Source: Desulfovibrio sp. OH1186_COT-070 (GTDB lineage Bacteria; Desulfobacterota; Desulfovibrionia; Desulfovibrionales; Desulfovibrionaceae). From it: a stretch of DNA of 64,000 nucleotides. Location: contig NZ_RQYH01000003.1 of the NCBI RefSeq assembly GCF_003860215.1, forward strand, positions 62,001 to 126,000, read 5' to 3'. Of this stretch, positions 49,421-58,785 are shown one piece after another. Position numbers and translations under genes: made by a program. Position 1 is the first letter of the stretch. Each line of letters opens with the position of its first letter. The notes under the pieces were generated by a model, which was given only the letters and a program-made list of their open reading frames with translations, searched no databases and had not been told where the DNA came from.

Positions 49421-49460
49421 AGAGCGGCAAGGTATAAAAACCTTGCCGCTCTTGCTTTTT
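49421..49460 (+). terminator. Terminator originally downstream of the tRNA-Glu operon
   Basis: AGAGCGGCAAGGT pairs perfectly with ACCTTGCCGCTCT (13 bp) around ATAAAA, followed by TGCTTTTT. It lies 13 bp after attR. Before ICE insertion it would have followed tRNA-Glu directly. Confidence 0.9.
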
Positions 49461-49618
49461 AGCGATTCGGGCTCTTGTCCGAATTCAGGGGGCTACACCA
49501 AAAAGAGGGGCGGGGAATGACAAAGCTCTCATTCCCCGTGTGTAGCATATTTGTGTTACACTAAAGAATAAGAGCTTTATTTATAACCAGTTTTTTATTT
49601 CAACTGGTCATGTGTGTT

Positions 49619-49694
49619 TGGTGGAGAAGAAGGGATTTGAACCCTCGACCCCCGCCTTGCGAAGGCGATGCTCTCCCAGCTGAGCTACTTCCCC
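49619..49694 (-). tRNA. tRNA-Ala(CGC)
   Basis: A 76-nt cloverleaf on the minus strand with acceptor GGGGAAG/CTTCTCC (one G-T pair), loop TTCGCAA with anticodon CGC, T-arm GGGTTCAAATCCC, and encoded CCA. Confidence 0.95.
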
Positions 49695-49784
49695 AAAATA
49701 CGCAATCAGTATTTATAGGCAGCATTTTCCATTTTTGTCAAGCCTTGAGAAGGCAGGGAGATGTCCCGGCAATGCGGCCGCGGC

Positions 49785-50429
49785 TCACAGTGCTGCGTCG
49801 CGGCCTTCCGCCAGAATCCTGCGGACGAGGTCTTCCATGTTGTCCAGGCCTGTCAGGCGCGGCTGCCCTTCTGTCATGGTGACGCGCCCCACAAGGTCAT
49901 ACGATTGCCCGTTGCCCCAGTCCCGGAGCACAAAGGGAACCTGCCAGCCCGCACCGTCAGGGCGGGCAGCGCCCACCTGACGCACCTCCTTGCGGCCTGT
50001 GGAGGCATCGGCAAAAAGCGGCGCAAGCAAGCCCTGTGCAGCACGGCCCGTGGGCTTTTGCCCCGCAAAAGCCCCGGAGGCGATACCATTCACGACAAAA
50101 GCCCGGGCTTCGGCGCGCAGCAGGGCGCGGGCTCCGGCGGCAGCCCCGTCTCCCCGGGCAGCCTGCGCGAACAGAATGGCCAGCATGGGAGGCAGATCCT
50201 GGGCCGCGCCGGGCTGCTGCAATGTGCGCGCAAGCACATCCAGCGCCTGATCCAGCAGAGAATCCATGTCCACAGCGCGTTCAAAGCCCGCGGCATCGGC
50301 ACTGTCCAGCGCCCTGCCAGCAAGGAGCACACACTCGCGGGGATCATCGGCCACGGCGGGGGCTGCGGGGCCGAAAAACAGCCCCAGAAAACACAAGAAG
50401 ATACCGCATGCCGCAAACCTGTTCAGCAT
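49785..50429 (-). CDS. Hypothetical exported protein downstream of cobU
   Basis: A 214-aa protein with GGAGG before ATG 50429 and a signal peptide (FAACGIFLCFLGLFFGPAAPAVA). The mature part is alpha-helical then beta-rich (WQVPFVLRDWGNGQSYDLVGRVTMTEGQPRL). The end resembles proteins with DUF3828-like folds, but no family is claimed. It overlaps cobU by 7 bp, so it is in that operon. Confidence 0.65.
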   Translation of the reverse strand: MLNRFAACGIFLCFLGLFFGPAAPAVADDPRECVLLAGRALDSADAAGFERAVDMDSLLDQALDVLARTLQQPGAAQDLPPMLAILFAQAARGDGAAAGARALLRAEARAFVVNGIASGAFAGQKPTGRAAQGLLAPLFADASTGRKEVRQVGAARPDGAGWQVPFVLRDWGNGQSYDLVGRVTMTEGQPRLTGLDNMEDLVRRILAEGRDAAL

Positions 50430-50974
50430 ATTTCCTCCGGCACGCATCCCTTGAGCGCCAGAGGCAGCCCGCAGGACACAAAAACCACCGCAGAGCACGC
50501 CGCAGCCAGCCGTTGGTTGACCAGCCCCAGCGCGTCCTGAAAATTCCGCCCCACAGCAGACAGCGGCACCATGCCCAAACCGCTTTCGCCGCTGACCAGA
50601 GCCACGGGCCGCGGCGCATCCCGCACCCACTGCGCAAGGCGCTCCGCGCTTTCCAGCAGTGCCGCCTGCTCCAGCCCGCACTCCAGAAGGTTTGCCACCC
50701 ACAGGCTCACGCAATCCAGCAGCAGCACTCCCGCGTCCTGTCCGGCCAGAAAACTCTCCGCAGCGCCTGCCGGATCCAGCGGAGCCTCCACACAATGCCA
50801 GCCATGCCCGCGCTGCTTCTGGTGCAGGGCCACCCGCGCGGCCATCTCCGCATCTTGAGCCCGGCAGGTGGCCACATAGAGTCGCGAAAAGGAGCGGGCT
50901 TCGGCCCAGCGTTGGGCCAGTGCGCTTTTTCCGCTGCGCACGCCGCCCACAAAAAGCACGGAAGGCGCGTTCAA
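50423..50974 (-). CDS. cobU: Adenosylcobinamide kinase/guanylyltransferase CobU
   Basis: A 183-aa bifunctional enzyme of the cobalamin nucleotide-loop pathway. It phosphorylates adenosylcobinamide and then transfers GMP. The start is TTG 50974 preceded by GGGGGAGGGG and overlapping the upstream stop (TTGA). The P-loop VGGVRSGKSALAQ is at residues 8-20, with YVATCRAQDAEMAARVALHQ next and VLLLDCVSLWVANLL in the middle. GLGMVPLSAVGRNFQDALG and NQRLAAACSAVVFVSCGLPL complete the family. Length is normal. Confidence 0.9.
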   Translation of the reverse strand: MNAPSVLFVGGVRSGKSALAQRWAEARSFSRLYVATCRAQDAEMAARVALHQKQRGHGWHCVEAPLDPAGAAESFLAGQDAGVLLLDCVSLWVANLLECGLEQAALLESAERLAQWVRDAPRPVALVSGESGLGMVPLSAVGRNFQDALGLVNQRLAAACSAVVFVSCGLPLALKGCVPEEIC

Positions 50975-52236
50975 CGCCCCTCCCCCTTCTGTCCGGAAGG
51001 TGGAGGGACTGGAAGCTCCGATGCTTGCGGCGCGGCAAGACCCTGGGGCCTGTGGGCACTGCGCCGGGCCAGGTCGCGCAGAATGGCAGCGGCACTGCGC
51101 ACCGATGCCGAGGTCTGCTCGCCCTGCCGCATGCGGCGGTCCACCCATTGGGCCACAAAAAGCAGGTCATCGTCCCCCAGGGCCTGCCCCCCAGACTGCC
51201 TGACAGCCCCGAGCAGAGCGCGCTGCGCTGCCGCGCGCTCCTCAAGCGCACGCCGGTAGCGCGCGCCCAGTCCCTCTACCCGCAAGCGTGCGACAGACAA
51301 CTGCGCATCGCCCGCATTGCTTTCGCGCAGTTGATCCAGAGCAAAAACAGCTTCCGCCATCTGGGCATTGATGTCCACCACGTCTTGTGCGCGCTTTTCC
51401 ATGTTCCGCAGCCTTGTGCCCAGGTCCGCCGTGGCGTCCACGCCCTCCAACGCCCCGGCCAGCATGACCAGCCGCCCGGCCAGCGCCATACGCAACTGCC
51501 CGGTCTGCACGGCTGACAAACCCTTGGCCGACGCCTCACGCTCCAGACTTTCCAGAAAACGCTCGACGTACAGCCCATACAGCCCCTGCAGCATGGCGGG
51601 ATGAAAGGCGTAGCGCAAAATCGCCTCCCGCCCGGCCTTGCCCTGCTCTTCAGGGCCGGGCAGGCGAACGCCGTACCGCTGGTTGAGATCCTGCACGCTG
51701 ACGCGGAGTTCCCCTCCGCTCTGCCCCGGCCGGAAGCGCGAAACAAGATATGCCGCCAGATCTTCCACAAATTGCGGCCGCACCCGGCTGTCTTCCGTCA
51801 CCTTCGGGAGTGATGCCTGCCCGGCGCCGACCGGGCCGGGCACGCCAGATGCGCCGGGAGTGCCGGACTGGCCGGAAGCGGCCTGCGCATCCTCCCCGCC
51901 CCCCACCCGGCCCTGCACATTGCGGCCGGACAGGGTTCCGGGCGCTGTGGGCGGGGCAAGAACCGAGGCGGGCAGGGGCGGAGGGGGAGGCTGCAAAAAT
52001 CCGCTCACGCCCGCCAGAGGGGTTCCGCTGGTGGCATTGTCGATAATTCTGGCGGCCTGATCACGCCACTGCTCACGGGTATCTTCATCGCGCGTGAGCC
52101 AGTACGCCGCAAGGCTGACAGCGCACAGGGCAAGAAGGGCAAGAAGCCACGCCGTGCGATGCCCGGCCCGCGAAGGGTCGGGACGGGGAATTTCCGCGAT
52201 GCCCGGAACGTCCAGCGTTTTTTTTTGCAGTTTCAT
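50971..52236 (-). CDS. Hypothetical membrane-anchored protein
   Basis: A 421-aa protein with GGAGAAAGAGC before the ATG. One membrane helix (AWLLALLALCAVSLAAYWLT, about residues 29-48), then a Pro/Gly-rich linker to about 150, then a helical periplasmic domain to 400. No family recognised. It leads the operon with cobU but shows no cobalamin motif, so function remains open. Confidence 0.65.
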   Translation of the reverse strand: MKLQKKTLDVPGIAEIPRPDPSRAGHRTAWLLALLALCAVSLAAYWLTRDEDTREQWRDQAARIIDNATSGTPLAGVSGFLQPPPPPLPASVLAPPTAPGTLSGRNVQGRVGGGEDAQAASGQSGTPGASGVPGPVGAGQASLPKVTEDSRVRPQFVEDLAAYLVSRFRPGQSGGELRVSVQDLNQRYGVRLPGPEEQGKAGREAILRYAFHPAMLQGLYGLYVERFLESLEREASAKGLSAVQTGQLRMALAGRLVMLAGALEGVDATADLGTRLRNMEKRAQDVVDINAQMAEAVFALDQLRESNAGDAQLSVARLRVEGLGARYRRALEERAAAQRALLGAVRQSGGQALGDDDLLFVAQWVDRRMRQGEQTSASVRSAAAILRDLARRSAHRPQGLAAPQASELPVPPPSGQKGEGR

Positions 52237-52515
52237 GCTCTTTCTCCTCTGTGCGGGGCGCGCACCCTGAAAAAAGCCCGGCCGCGCCCTGTCTTTCCTG
52301 CCTCACACGGCAAAGCCCGCCCTGTCTCCGGGCGCACCGCCCTCCGGGCCAGCAGTTTGCCGGGCGGCAAAATACAACAGCAAGCCTAGCACCGCTTTTT
52401 TCGCCTGTGAAGAGATTTTCCAGACTTTTTCCCGATTTGCGCCGTGCGCAAAAATAGGGCAGAGTGCGGGCACTGCGTGCGCGCAAAAGCGCGCCCCAAC
52501 CAGAGCGAGGGCACC

Positions 52516-53313
52516 ATGATCAATCCCCCCAACATTCTGACCGTTGCCGGCTCCGACTCGGGCGGAGGCGCGGGCATTCAGGCAGACATCAAAACCATCA
52601 TGTCCCTGGGCGGCTACGGCATGAGCGTGATCACCGCCCTCACCGCCCAGAATGGGCTGGGGGTCACGGGCACCCACGCGCCGGATCCGGATTTTGTCGT
52701 CCTTCAGCTCACAACGGTGCTGGAGGGCTTTCCTGTGGCCGCGGCCAAAACGGGCATGCTGTTTTCTGCAGACATCATCAGAGCGGTGGCTCCTGTGCTG
52801 CGCCGACAGTCCTTCCCCGTGGTGGTGGACCCCGTATCCGTGAGCCAGAGCGGCAGCCGCCTGCTTCAGGAAGATGCCGTAACCGCCCTGATTGAAGAAA
52901 TGCTGCCCGGTTGCGCCCTGCTCACTCCCAACCGCCCCGAGGCCGAGATGCTCACCGGCATGACCATCAAAAGCCGGGATGACGCAGCAGCAGCAGGAGA
53001 AAAACTGCTGGGCATGGGCGCGGGGGCCGTGCTCATCAAGGGCGGGCATATGGAAAATACGGTCATGGTGACGGACTGTCTGTGCCGCCCCGGAGAAGAT
53101 CCCGCATTTCTGCCCCAGGCCAGGGTGGAAACAAACAACAATCACGGCACGGGCTGCACGCTGGCAGCGGCCATCGCCACAGGGCTTGGCCTGCGGCTGC
53201 CCCTCCAGGCGGCGGTGGTCAGGGCGCAACGCTATCTCAACCTGGCCCTGCGCAAAAGCTATGCCCCCGGCAAAGGGTGCGGCCCCGTGAATCACGCGGC
53301 CGGAGCCGGGTGA
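52516..53313 (+). CDS. thiD: Hydroxymethylpyrimidine/phosphomethylpyrimidine kinase ThiD
   Basis: A 265-aa ribokinase-fold kinase of thiamine biosynthesis that makes HMP diphosphate. ILTVAGSDSGGGAGIQADIK at residues 6-25 and ITALTAQNGLGV are typical. DPVSVSQSG and LTPNRPEAEML, then ETNNNHGTGCTLAAAIA near 215-231 with the catalytic Asp position, complete the pattern, although Asn-Asn-His-Gly replaces the more common T-x-x-T-H-G. ATG 52516 follows GAGGG. Confidence 0.92.
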   Translation: MINPPNILTVAGSDSGGGAGIQADIKTIMSLGGYGMSVITALTAQNGLGVTGTHAPDPDFVVLQLTTVLEGFPVAAAKTGMLFSADIIRAVAPVLRRQSFPVVVDPVSVSQSGSRLLQEDAVTALIEEMLPGCALLTPNRPEAEMLTGMTIKSRDDAAAAGEKLLGMGAGAVLIKGGHMENTVMVTDCLCRPGEDPAFLPQARVETNNNHGTGCTLAAAIATGLGLRLPLQAAVVRAQRYLNLALRKSYAPGKGCGPVNHAAGAG

Positions 53314-53432
53314 GGATGCCGCACAGCACGCGCAAGACTGCGGCAGCATGCCCATGCCTTCCGGCTTCATTGGCCCACAGTTTGCAAAACTCTTTTCCGG
53401 ATTGTGCGAGTGTCAAAAGCCAGGCGGTGCGT

Positions 53433-53870
53433 GTGTCTTTTCGGTTCGGCATGCAAAAAGTTCTCGACTATCGGGAGCAGTGCGAAGAGGAAGCCAAGGT
53501 CCGGCTGGCCCGGTGTCGGCAGCGTCTGCAAGAAGCAGGCGCTCTCCTTGACGCTCTTGCGGCCCAACTGCAAGAAGCCCGGAGCGCCCTTGCCGCCGCG
53601 CCCCTGATGGAAACAGCCGACCGCTGGCTGCACGAACAGCACATCAAGGGGCTGGAGGCAGATGTGGCATCCGCCGCCCTGCAGAAACGCATGCAGGAAC
53701 AGTTGACGGACGAAGCCCGCAAACTGCTGGCCGCCCGGGCCATGGACAGAAAAGTGCTGGAAAAGCTCAAGGAACGCCATTGCCAGCGGCATATGCGCGA
53801 AGACAGCCTCAAGGAGCAGCGCGCCAATGACGAAGCAGCCACCCTCCGTTACAAAATCTCACCTTTCTAG
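53433..53870 (+). CDS. fliJ: FliJ flagellar export chaperone
   Basis: A 145-aa coiled-coil protein beginning VSFRFGMQKVLDYREQCEEE, close to the FliJ opening F-R-x-x-x-V-L-x-x-R. It serves the flagellar type III export gate. GTG 53433 is favoured because AGGCGG lies upstream; GTG 53427 and ATG 53451 are alternatives. It overlaps the next gene by 44 bp. Confidence 0.8.
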   Translation: MSFRFGMQKVLDYREQCEEEAKVRLARCRQRLQEAGALLDALAAQLQEARSALAAAPLMETADRWLHEQHIKGLEADVASAALQKRMQEQLTDEARKLLAARAMDRKVLEKLKERHCQRHMREDSLKEQRANDEAATLRYKISPF

Positions 53871-54918
53871 GCTTTTCCGCTGTCTGGGGGTGTTTTGCCT
53901 TCTGAAGCTCTGCCTCCTCGGGCTGCTGCTGGCGGACGTGCGCCTGCTGCTGGCCCCCGGCGATACGGAAGCCCCTGCGGGGCACGAAACCGCATCCGCC
54001 ACCGGCAAGGCACTCGTGTCCGCGCCCACAACAAGGGAATCCTCCCCTCCGGCGGATGTTCCCCTGCCCGCCCCTTCCGCGCGTGCAGAAACATTTTCCG
54101 CAGCGGATCGCCATGCCCACCCCTCTCTGATTCTTTCTGCGGACTCTCCTCCGGCCCTGCCCCTTCCGCAGGCTGAACCGGGTACGGACGCGCCCGCTCC
54201 GGGCCTTTTGCTGGCTTCCGCCCCCAAGCCCGCTCCTGCCGAAAGTGGCTGGATGGACGCTCTGGGCATCAGCCGTCTGCCCATTCCCCGCTTGGGAAGC
54301 GTGCAGGCGGCCCATGCCGCCGCTCTGGACATGCCTGTTCCGCAGACGCCGGGTCGAGCGCAGTCGCCCTTTGCCCCGGCGGCACAGAACCAGCCCGTAC
54401 AAAACGCCTCCGCCCCTCTTGCCGCAGAGCCGCGCAACGACAACGCGCCCCTGCCCCTGCGCCCCAGAGGCGCTGGCGGCGATGCGGCAATCCCCTCCCT
54501 GCCCGGTGCTCCTGCTGCCGTTTCCCCGCCCGCACCCGCCACAGGCACACGCTCTGTGGCTCCCTCGCCGGAAATGACGGGGCAGGACCTCAACCGCCAG
54601 CAGCAGGACATCCTTACCCTGCGCAAGCAGATGGATCAGCGCCTCAAGGAAATGGAAGCAACGGAAAAAAAAGTGAAGGACATGATCCGCGAGGCGCGGG
54701 GGCTGGAGGAAGACAAGGTGCGCCGCCTGATCCTCACCTACACCCAGATGAAGCCCAAGGCTGCGGCCAAAGCGCTGGAAAGCATGGAAGAGCGTGTGGC
54801 CATCCGCATCCTTTCGGGCATGTCGCCCAAGCAGTCGGGGGACATCCTCACCTATGTCAATCCTGAAAAAACCGCCAAGCTGACAGAACTCATCACCCGC
54901 ATGAGGCTGCCGGAATAA
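53827..54918 (+). CDS. MotE-like protein with MgtE-N/FliG-like C-terminal domain
   Basis: A 363-aa protein. One membrane helix (LGVFCLLKLCLLGLLLADVRLLL, about 19-40), a 220-residue Pro/Ala-rich periplasmic linker, a coiled coil (DILTLRKQMDQRLKEMEATE) near 260-285, and a MgtE-N-type domain with AKALESMEERVAIRILSGMS near 315-335. MotE proteins chaperone the stator protein MotC, and the fliJ neighbour supports a flagellar role. AAGGAG precedes the ATG. The linker is unusually long. Confidence 0.75.
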   Translation: MTKQPPSVTKSHLSRLFRCLGVFCLLKLCLLGLLLADVRLLLAPGDTEAPAGHETASATGKALVSAPTTRESSPPADVPLPAPSARAETFSAADRHAHPSLILSADSPPALPLPQAEPGTDAPAPGLLLASAPKPAPAESGWMDALGISRLPIPRLGSVQAAHAAALDMPVPQTPGRAQSPFAPAAQNQPVQNASAPLAAEPRNDNAPLPLRPRGAGGDAAIPSLPGAPAAVSPPAPATGTRSVAPSPEMTGQDLNRQQQDILTLRKQMDQRLKEMEATEKKVKDMIREARGLEEDKVRRLILTYTQMKPKAAAKALESMEERVAIRILSGMSPKQSGDILTYVNPEKTAKLTELITRMRLPE

Positions 54919-55703
54919 TGCGCCTCAAACTGCTTCTGTCCTATGTCGGCTCCCGCTACAGCGGCTGGCAGATACAGGAAAAACCTTCACCGCCGCCCAC
55001 TGTTCAGGGCACTCTGGAGAGTGCCCTGCGCACTGTCGCCGGTCAGGCTGTGCGCGCCCATGCCGCAGGCAGAACAGACGCAGGGGTGCACGCCCACGGC
55101 CAGGTGGCGCATGCGGACATTCCCGATGCCAAAAGTGGACTCAACTGGCAGCGCAGCCTCAATGCCCTGCTGCCGCAGGACATCAGCGTCCTGAACGCTG
55201 TCGCGGCCCCTCCCGGCTTTCATGCCCGCAAGGACGCCCTGCACAAAACCTATATCTACCATTTCTGGCAGGAGCGTGCCTTTGTGCCGCCGCACCTGGC
55301 TCCCTTTGTCTGGCCCTGCGGCCCCCTTGATGCTGACGCCATGCGCGAGGGGATGGCGCATTTGCCGGGCACGCGGAATTTTTCGACATTGCGCAATGCG
55401 GGAACAGACATGGAAAGCAGCGTGCGCACGGTCTTTTCCGCCACCCTGTGCTCCATGCCGCCCTGCGAGTACTATCCCCCCCATGCCCCGCTGCTGCGCT
55501 TCACTGTTGTGGCTGACGGATTTTTGAAGCAGATGGTGCGCAACATGGCTGGCCTGCTGGCCGCCTGCGGGCAGGGGAAAATCCCCCCTGACGCCATCCC
55601 CGGACTGCTGGCCACAGAAGACAGACGTGCCCTGCCCTCGGTTACGGCTCCAGCCCAGGGGCTGGCGCTGGCCCGCGTGGACTACGCCCCGACCACGGCC
55701 TGA
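54918..55703 (+). CDS. truA: tRNA pseudouridine synthase A
   Basis: A 261-aa enzyme that converts U38-U40 of tRNA anticodon stems. LLSYVGSRYSGWQIQ at residues 5-19, AAGRTDAGVHAHGQVAH near 52-68 with the catalytic Asp, and FLKQMVRNMAGLL near 203-215 are standard. Length is normal. ATG 54918 overlaps the previous stop by one base, so it is in the same transcript. Confidence 0.95.
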   Translation: MRLKLLLSYVGSRYSGWQIQEKPSPPPTVQGTLESALRTVAGQAVRAHAAGRTDAGVHAHGQVAHADIPDAKSGLNWQRSLNALLPQDISVLNAVAAPPGFHARKDALHKTYIYHFWQERAFVPPHLAPFVWPCGPLDADAMREGMAHLPGTRNFSTLRNAGTDMESSVRTVFSATLCSMPPCEYYPPHAPLLRFTVVADGFLKQMVRNMAGLLAACGQGKIPPDAIPGLLATEDRRALPSVTAPAQGLALARVDYAPTTA

Positions 55704-55737
55704 ACCACCCCTGCCAGCGGACATGCTGAAACGCGCA

Positions 55738-55773
55738 CGGCTCCCGCTCCGGCAAAGACCGGAGCGGGAGCCG
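55738..55773. terminator. 15-bp-stem hairpin between convergent genes
   Basis: CGGCTCCCGCTCCGG pairs perfectly with CCGGAGCGGGAGCCG around CAAAGA, between truA and the convergent gene ending at 55859. No T-tract is next to the stem on either strand, so rho-independent termination is only possible, not proven. Confidence 0.55.
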
Positions 55774-55858
55774 AAACTCTCCGGAAAAAAGACTGCGGCA
55801 CGCTTGCAAAAAACGGCCTCTGCCGCGCAAAGGTCGCGACAGAGGGGAGAAATCCGTA

Positions 55859-56278
55859 TCAGACGATTTCGCTGAAAGAGGCGTACTCCTGTTCCCGCAG
55901 CTTCTGCTGCAACATGAGCGGCAGGGATTCGGGATCCGCGGGATCGTATTCAAACATGACGGCCGTGCCGAAGCAGGAAAAATATTTGCTGCCGTCGGGG
56001 TGAAAGGCCACATTCTCGCAATAGCCCACAATGGCCTGGGCTCCCTTGTTCATGGCCCGCGTGGTCATGCCGAAAAAGGCCTCATCCGAGTCAAAGCCCC
56101 GGCAGCATACCAGGCCGAGAACCTTGGCAATACGCCGTCCTTCCACCTGATGCGTTGTCACCACGGGAAAGCGCCCCGCCAGAAAAACCTCGCGCGCCAT
56201 TTCGCTGGCGCCCGTACTCCGGGGACGTTTTTCGGCCTTGCGGCTTTTTTTTTCCTGGCTTCCCAGCAAAAAAAACAT
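55859..56278 (-). CDS. YbjQ/DUF74-like small protein
   Basis: A 139-aa protein. ATG 56278 is chosen because AAGGAGG lies 7 nt upstream. After a basic N-terminus, FPVVTTHQVEGRRIAKVLGL, KGAQAIVGYCENVAFHPDG and FSCFGTAVMFE follow the pattern of the YbjQ (UPF0145) family, small pentameric proteins of uncertain, perhaps metal-binding, role. The match is distant. Confidence 0.6.
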   Translation of the reverse strand: MFFLLGSQEKKSRKAEKRPRSTGASEMAREVFLAGRFPVVTTHQVEGRRIAKVLGLVCCRGFDSDEAFFGMTTRAMNKGAQAIVGYCENVAFHPDGSKYFSCFGTAVMFEYDPADPESLPLMLQQKLREQEYASFSEIV

Positions 56279-56396
56279 GCTGCACCTCCTTGCAGGCGGG
56301 TGACGTGTCACCCTGTCGCATATTTCTTTTGCAAAATGCTTGCCAGCAAAACACTACGCCATTTCCGGAAAAATGCGGGGGCCTCCCGCGCCGCCG

Positions 56397-57461
56397 TCAG
56401 AAGCCTGACGGCCTGCCCAAAATCGCCTGCGGGCTGTTGGCCGCGTGCACAAAGGCATTGTAGGCGCTGTGGCAGCCGCCAGCCGCCAGATTCATCTCCT
56501 GCCGCCGGGGTGCGTAAAAACCCTCCTCCAGCCCCTGGCCCAGAAGGTGCGCATAGGCCCCGGCCTTGTGGAGAAAGGCACGGTAGGCCATTTCCACGCC
56601 GGGCACGGCCCGGAACGGAGGCTTGGCGGCATCGGCCAGAAGGGCGGACAGTTGGGCATGCAGGGCGGCCAGACCTTCGTTGTCCGGTTTTTCCGGCGCG
56701 AGCAGAACGGCCACTTTGCGAAAAAGCGCAAACATGCGCTCCGCTGCCTGAATCTGCCTCTTGAGGGGATGGCCGCGCAGCAAAAGCTCCCCGGCTGCTG
56801 CGGCATGGGGTTCCAGGATATTCAGAAATTCCTCGCGGGCCCCGGCAAAATCCTCATGCCCCGCGCGCAGGCTGTTCACCAGATTTCTGCCCTTGTTCCC
56901 GTCGTCCCGCACGGAGGCATCGTTCATGTAGCGTTCCAGCGCGCGGTAATCCGCTCGCATGGAGTCCAGTGCCCTGTCCATGCGGCTGACGCATTTGGCC
57001 AGCGCCGCGCGCTCTTCCGGGGTGAACAGACTCTCCGGCGGAACCAGCCTGCGGGCCAGATTTTTGTCTTCGGCGTGTCTGGCTGGCGGCAGTTTGGCCA
57101 GTTGCCATTCCTGCGCGTAGAACTCGGCAAAAACCCTGATGGCATCGCCCTGACCATAACGGCCTTCGCCCAGGGCGCCGACAGCGCCGTTATAAAATGC
57201 CAAAACAGCGTTTGCATGCTCCGCTGCTCCGGCATCCGGCGGTGCGGCAGAATCGTCTGCGGGCACGGCAAAAGCGGCAGAAGCCTCGCTGGCTGCGGCG
57301 GAGGCCGGAGCCTGCGCTTCGGGCGTGGAAATGACAGCCCCGGAGGCAACCGCAGGCGGCGTCTTTTCCGGCGTTGCGGGAGGCTCCGCTCTCCTGTCGG
57401 CAGAGTCGCAGCCTCCCACGGCAAGAAGCGCTGTCAGCAGCAGGGAATACAGCATGTTCAT
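56397..57461 (-). CDS. Lipoprotein, DUF3829-like
   Basis: A 354-aa protein with lipobox LLAVGGCDS at residues 12-20, a Pro/Ala-rich spacer to about 80, and an all-helical domain to the end. The arrangement (FYNGAVGALGEGRYGQGDAI near 90, then helices) resembles the DUF3829 family of small-helical lipoproteins. Function unknown. It precedes the surface-sugar operon but is 30 bp downstream of its last gene, so it may be co-transcribed. Confidence 0.7.
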   Translation of the reverse strand: MNMLYSLLLTALLAVGGCDSADRRAEPPATPEKTPPAVASGAVISTPEAQAPASAAASEASAAFAVPADDSAAPPDAGAAEHANAVLAFYNGAVGALGEGRYGQGDAIRVFAEFYAQEWQLAKLPPARHAEDKNLARRLVPPESLFTPEERAALAKCVSRMDRALDSMRADYRALERYMNDASVRDDGNKGRNLVNSLRAGHEDFAGAREEFLNILEPHAAAAGELLLRGHPLKRQIQAAERMFALFRKVAVLLAPEKPDNEGLAALHAQLSALLADAAKPPFRAVPGVEMAYRAFLHKAGAYAHLLGQGLEEGFYAPRRQEMNLAAGGCHSAYNAFVHAANSPQAILGRPSGF

Positions 57462-57491
57462 GGACGAAACCTCACGCCCCTTCCCGGCGGA

Positions 57492-58136
57492 TCAGGACGC
57501 CGCCCCGTACACCGTCAGCCATGCGGTAAAGCTCGTCAAATCCGGCCCCCACGGGTCGTCTCCCCCCCGGAGCAGTTCGCCCACGCCGTAAAACAGCGTT
57601 CCCACCTCACGGGCGGCATCGCGGTCGGTGAAGGCATCTCCCACCATGAGCACCTCACTGGCGGGCACGGGCAGCGCCGCCACAATGGAAGACAAGAGGG
57701 CCGTCTTGCCGGGCGGGGAGCCGTGGATGGCCTGAAAATACCCGTCCAGACCGCGTTCGCGCAGCACCATGCGCACTTCTTCCTGTGGCGCGCCCGAGCA
57801 GACGTACAGGGGCAGCGTACGGCCCCATGTGTCCAGAACCTCCGCAGCACCGGGAATCAGGGGGCAGCGCCGCACCTCGTCCAGAGCGTATTCCGCAAAC
57901 CGGCGGCCCATTTCTTCGGATTCATCAGGAGTGATGGCACGCCCCAGCGCCTCGTTGAAAAGCCATGCGAACTTCGCATAGCGGCTGACGCCTCCGTGCA
58001 TCTCGTGAAAGAGCACAAAGCGATCCCTGATTTCCGGGCCGAAGGGCTCGGCAAGGCGGCGAAAGGCCCGTGTTTTCACGGGCACACTGTCCAGAAGTAC
58101 TCCGTCACAGTCAAAAACAATGCAGTGCACAGCCAT
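57492..58136 (-). CDS. HAD-family phosphatase (phosphoglycolate-phosphatase-like)
   Basis: A 214-aa HAD hydrolase. The nucleophile motif is CIVFDCDGVLLDS at residues 5-17, motif II VCSGAP near 112, and motif IV MVGDAFTDRDAA near 165. A helical cap lies between residues 20 and 95. It sits last in the sugar operon and might remove a phosphate from a sugar-acid intermediate, as KdsC does in Kdo synthesis, though it belongs to a different HAD subclass. Confidence 0.85.
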   Translation of the reverse strand: MAVHCIVFDCDGVLLDSVPVKTRAFRRLAEPFGPEIRDRFVLFHEMHGGVSRYAKFAWLFNEALGRAITPDESEEMGRRFAEYALDEVRRCPLIPGAAEVLDTWGRTLPLYVCSGAPQEEVRMVLRERGLDGYFQAIHGSPPGKTALLSSIVAALPVPASEVLMVGDAFTDRDAAREVGTLFYGVGELLRGGDDPWGPDLTSFTAWLTVYGAAS

Positions 58137-58150
58137 GATTTTCTCCGGGG

Positions 58151-58777
58151 TCAGGGCATGCGGCGCGCACTGTCATCCTGACCGCGCATGCCGATGAGTC
58201 TGGCGGGCACGCCGCCCACAATGGAAAAGGGAGCCACATTGCGCGTCACCACCGCGCCCGCGCCGACCACCGCACCGCGCCCGATGCGCACATCGGGCGT
58301 GATCACGCAGTTGGCTCCTATCCAGACATCCTCTTCGATCACAATCTGCCCCGGCACATGCCCCTGATGCATGATGGGCACATCCTGCCGACTGATGCAG
58401 TGGTTCGCCGCGCGGATGACCGTGCCCGGCCCCACAGCCGTATGCGCGCCGATGTCGATGCGGCCGGAATCCGCCCCCACATGAACGTGGGGCGAAAGCG
58501 CCACATGATCGTGCAACACCAGTTCGCCCTCCGTGGCAGACAGAATGCAGCCCCGCCCCAGCCGCACCCCGTTGCCCACGCGCATGTGCGCGCATCCGGA
58601 CAGGCTCAACCCCGTGCCGAAACGCGCCGAACCGCAACGGGCAAAAATCCAGCGCCAGGCGGCAAGCCGCAAAAGCAGCCCCAGCGGAGTGGGAATCCAG
58701 GCAAAGGCCGCTATCCAGAGCTCCTCCAGAGCCGCGGCCAGCCGACGCTGCCAACCGGGGGAATGCGGGCACGCCAT
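58151..58777 (-). CDS. Hexapeptide-repeat acyltransferase
   Basis: A 208-aa left-handed beta-helix transferase. Hexapeptide turns run from about residue 65 to 190 (VGNGVRLGRGCILSA, IDIGAHTAVGPGTVIRA, IEEDVWIGANCVITPDVRIG, GAVVTRNVAPFSIVGGVPAR). The GGVPAR end and ANH motif near 130 fit O-acetyltransferases that modify surface sugars. The N-terminal 60 residues include a hydrophobic helix. Confidence 0.88.
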   Translation of the reverse strand: MACPHSPGWQRRLAAALEELWIAAFAWIPTPLGLLLRLAAWRWIFARCGSARFGTGLSLSGCAHMRVGNGVRLGRGCILSATEGELVLHDHVALSPHVHVGADSGRIDIGAHTAVGPGTVIRAANHCISRQDVPIMHQGHVPGQIVIEEDVWIGANCVITPDVRIGRGAVVGAGAVVTRNVAPFSIVGGVPARLIGMRGQDDSARRMP

Positions 58778-58785
58778 GACGCAGC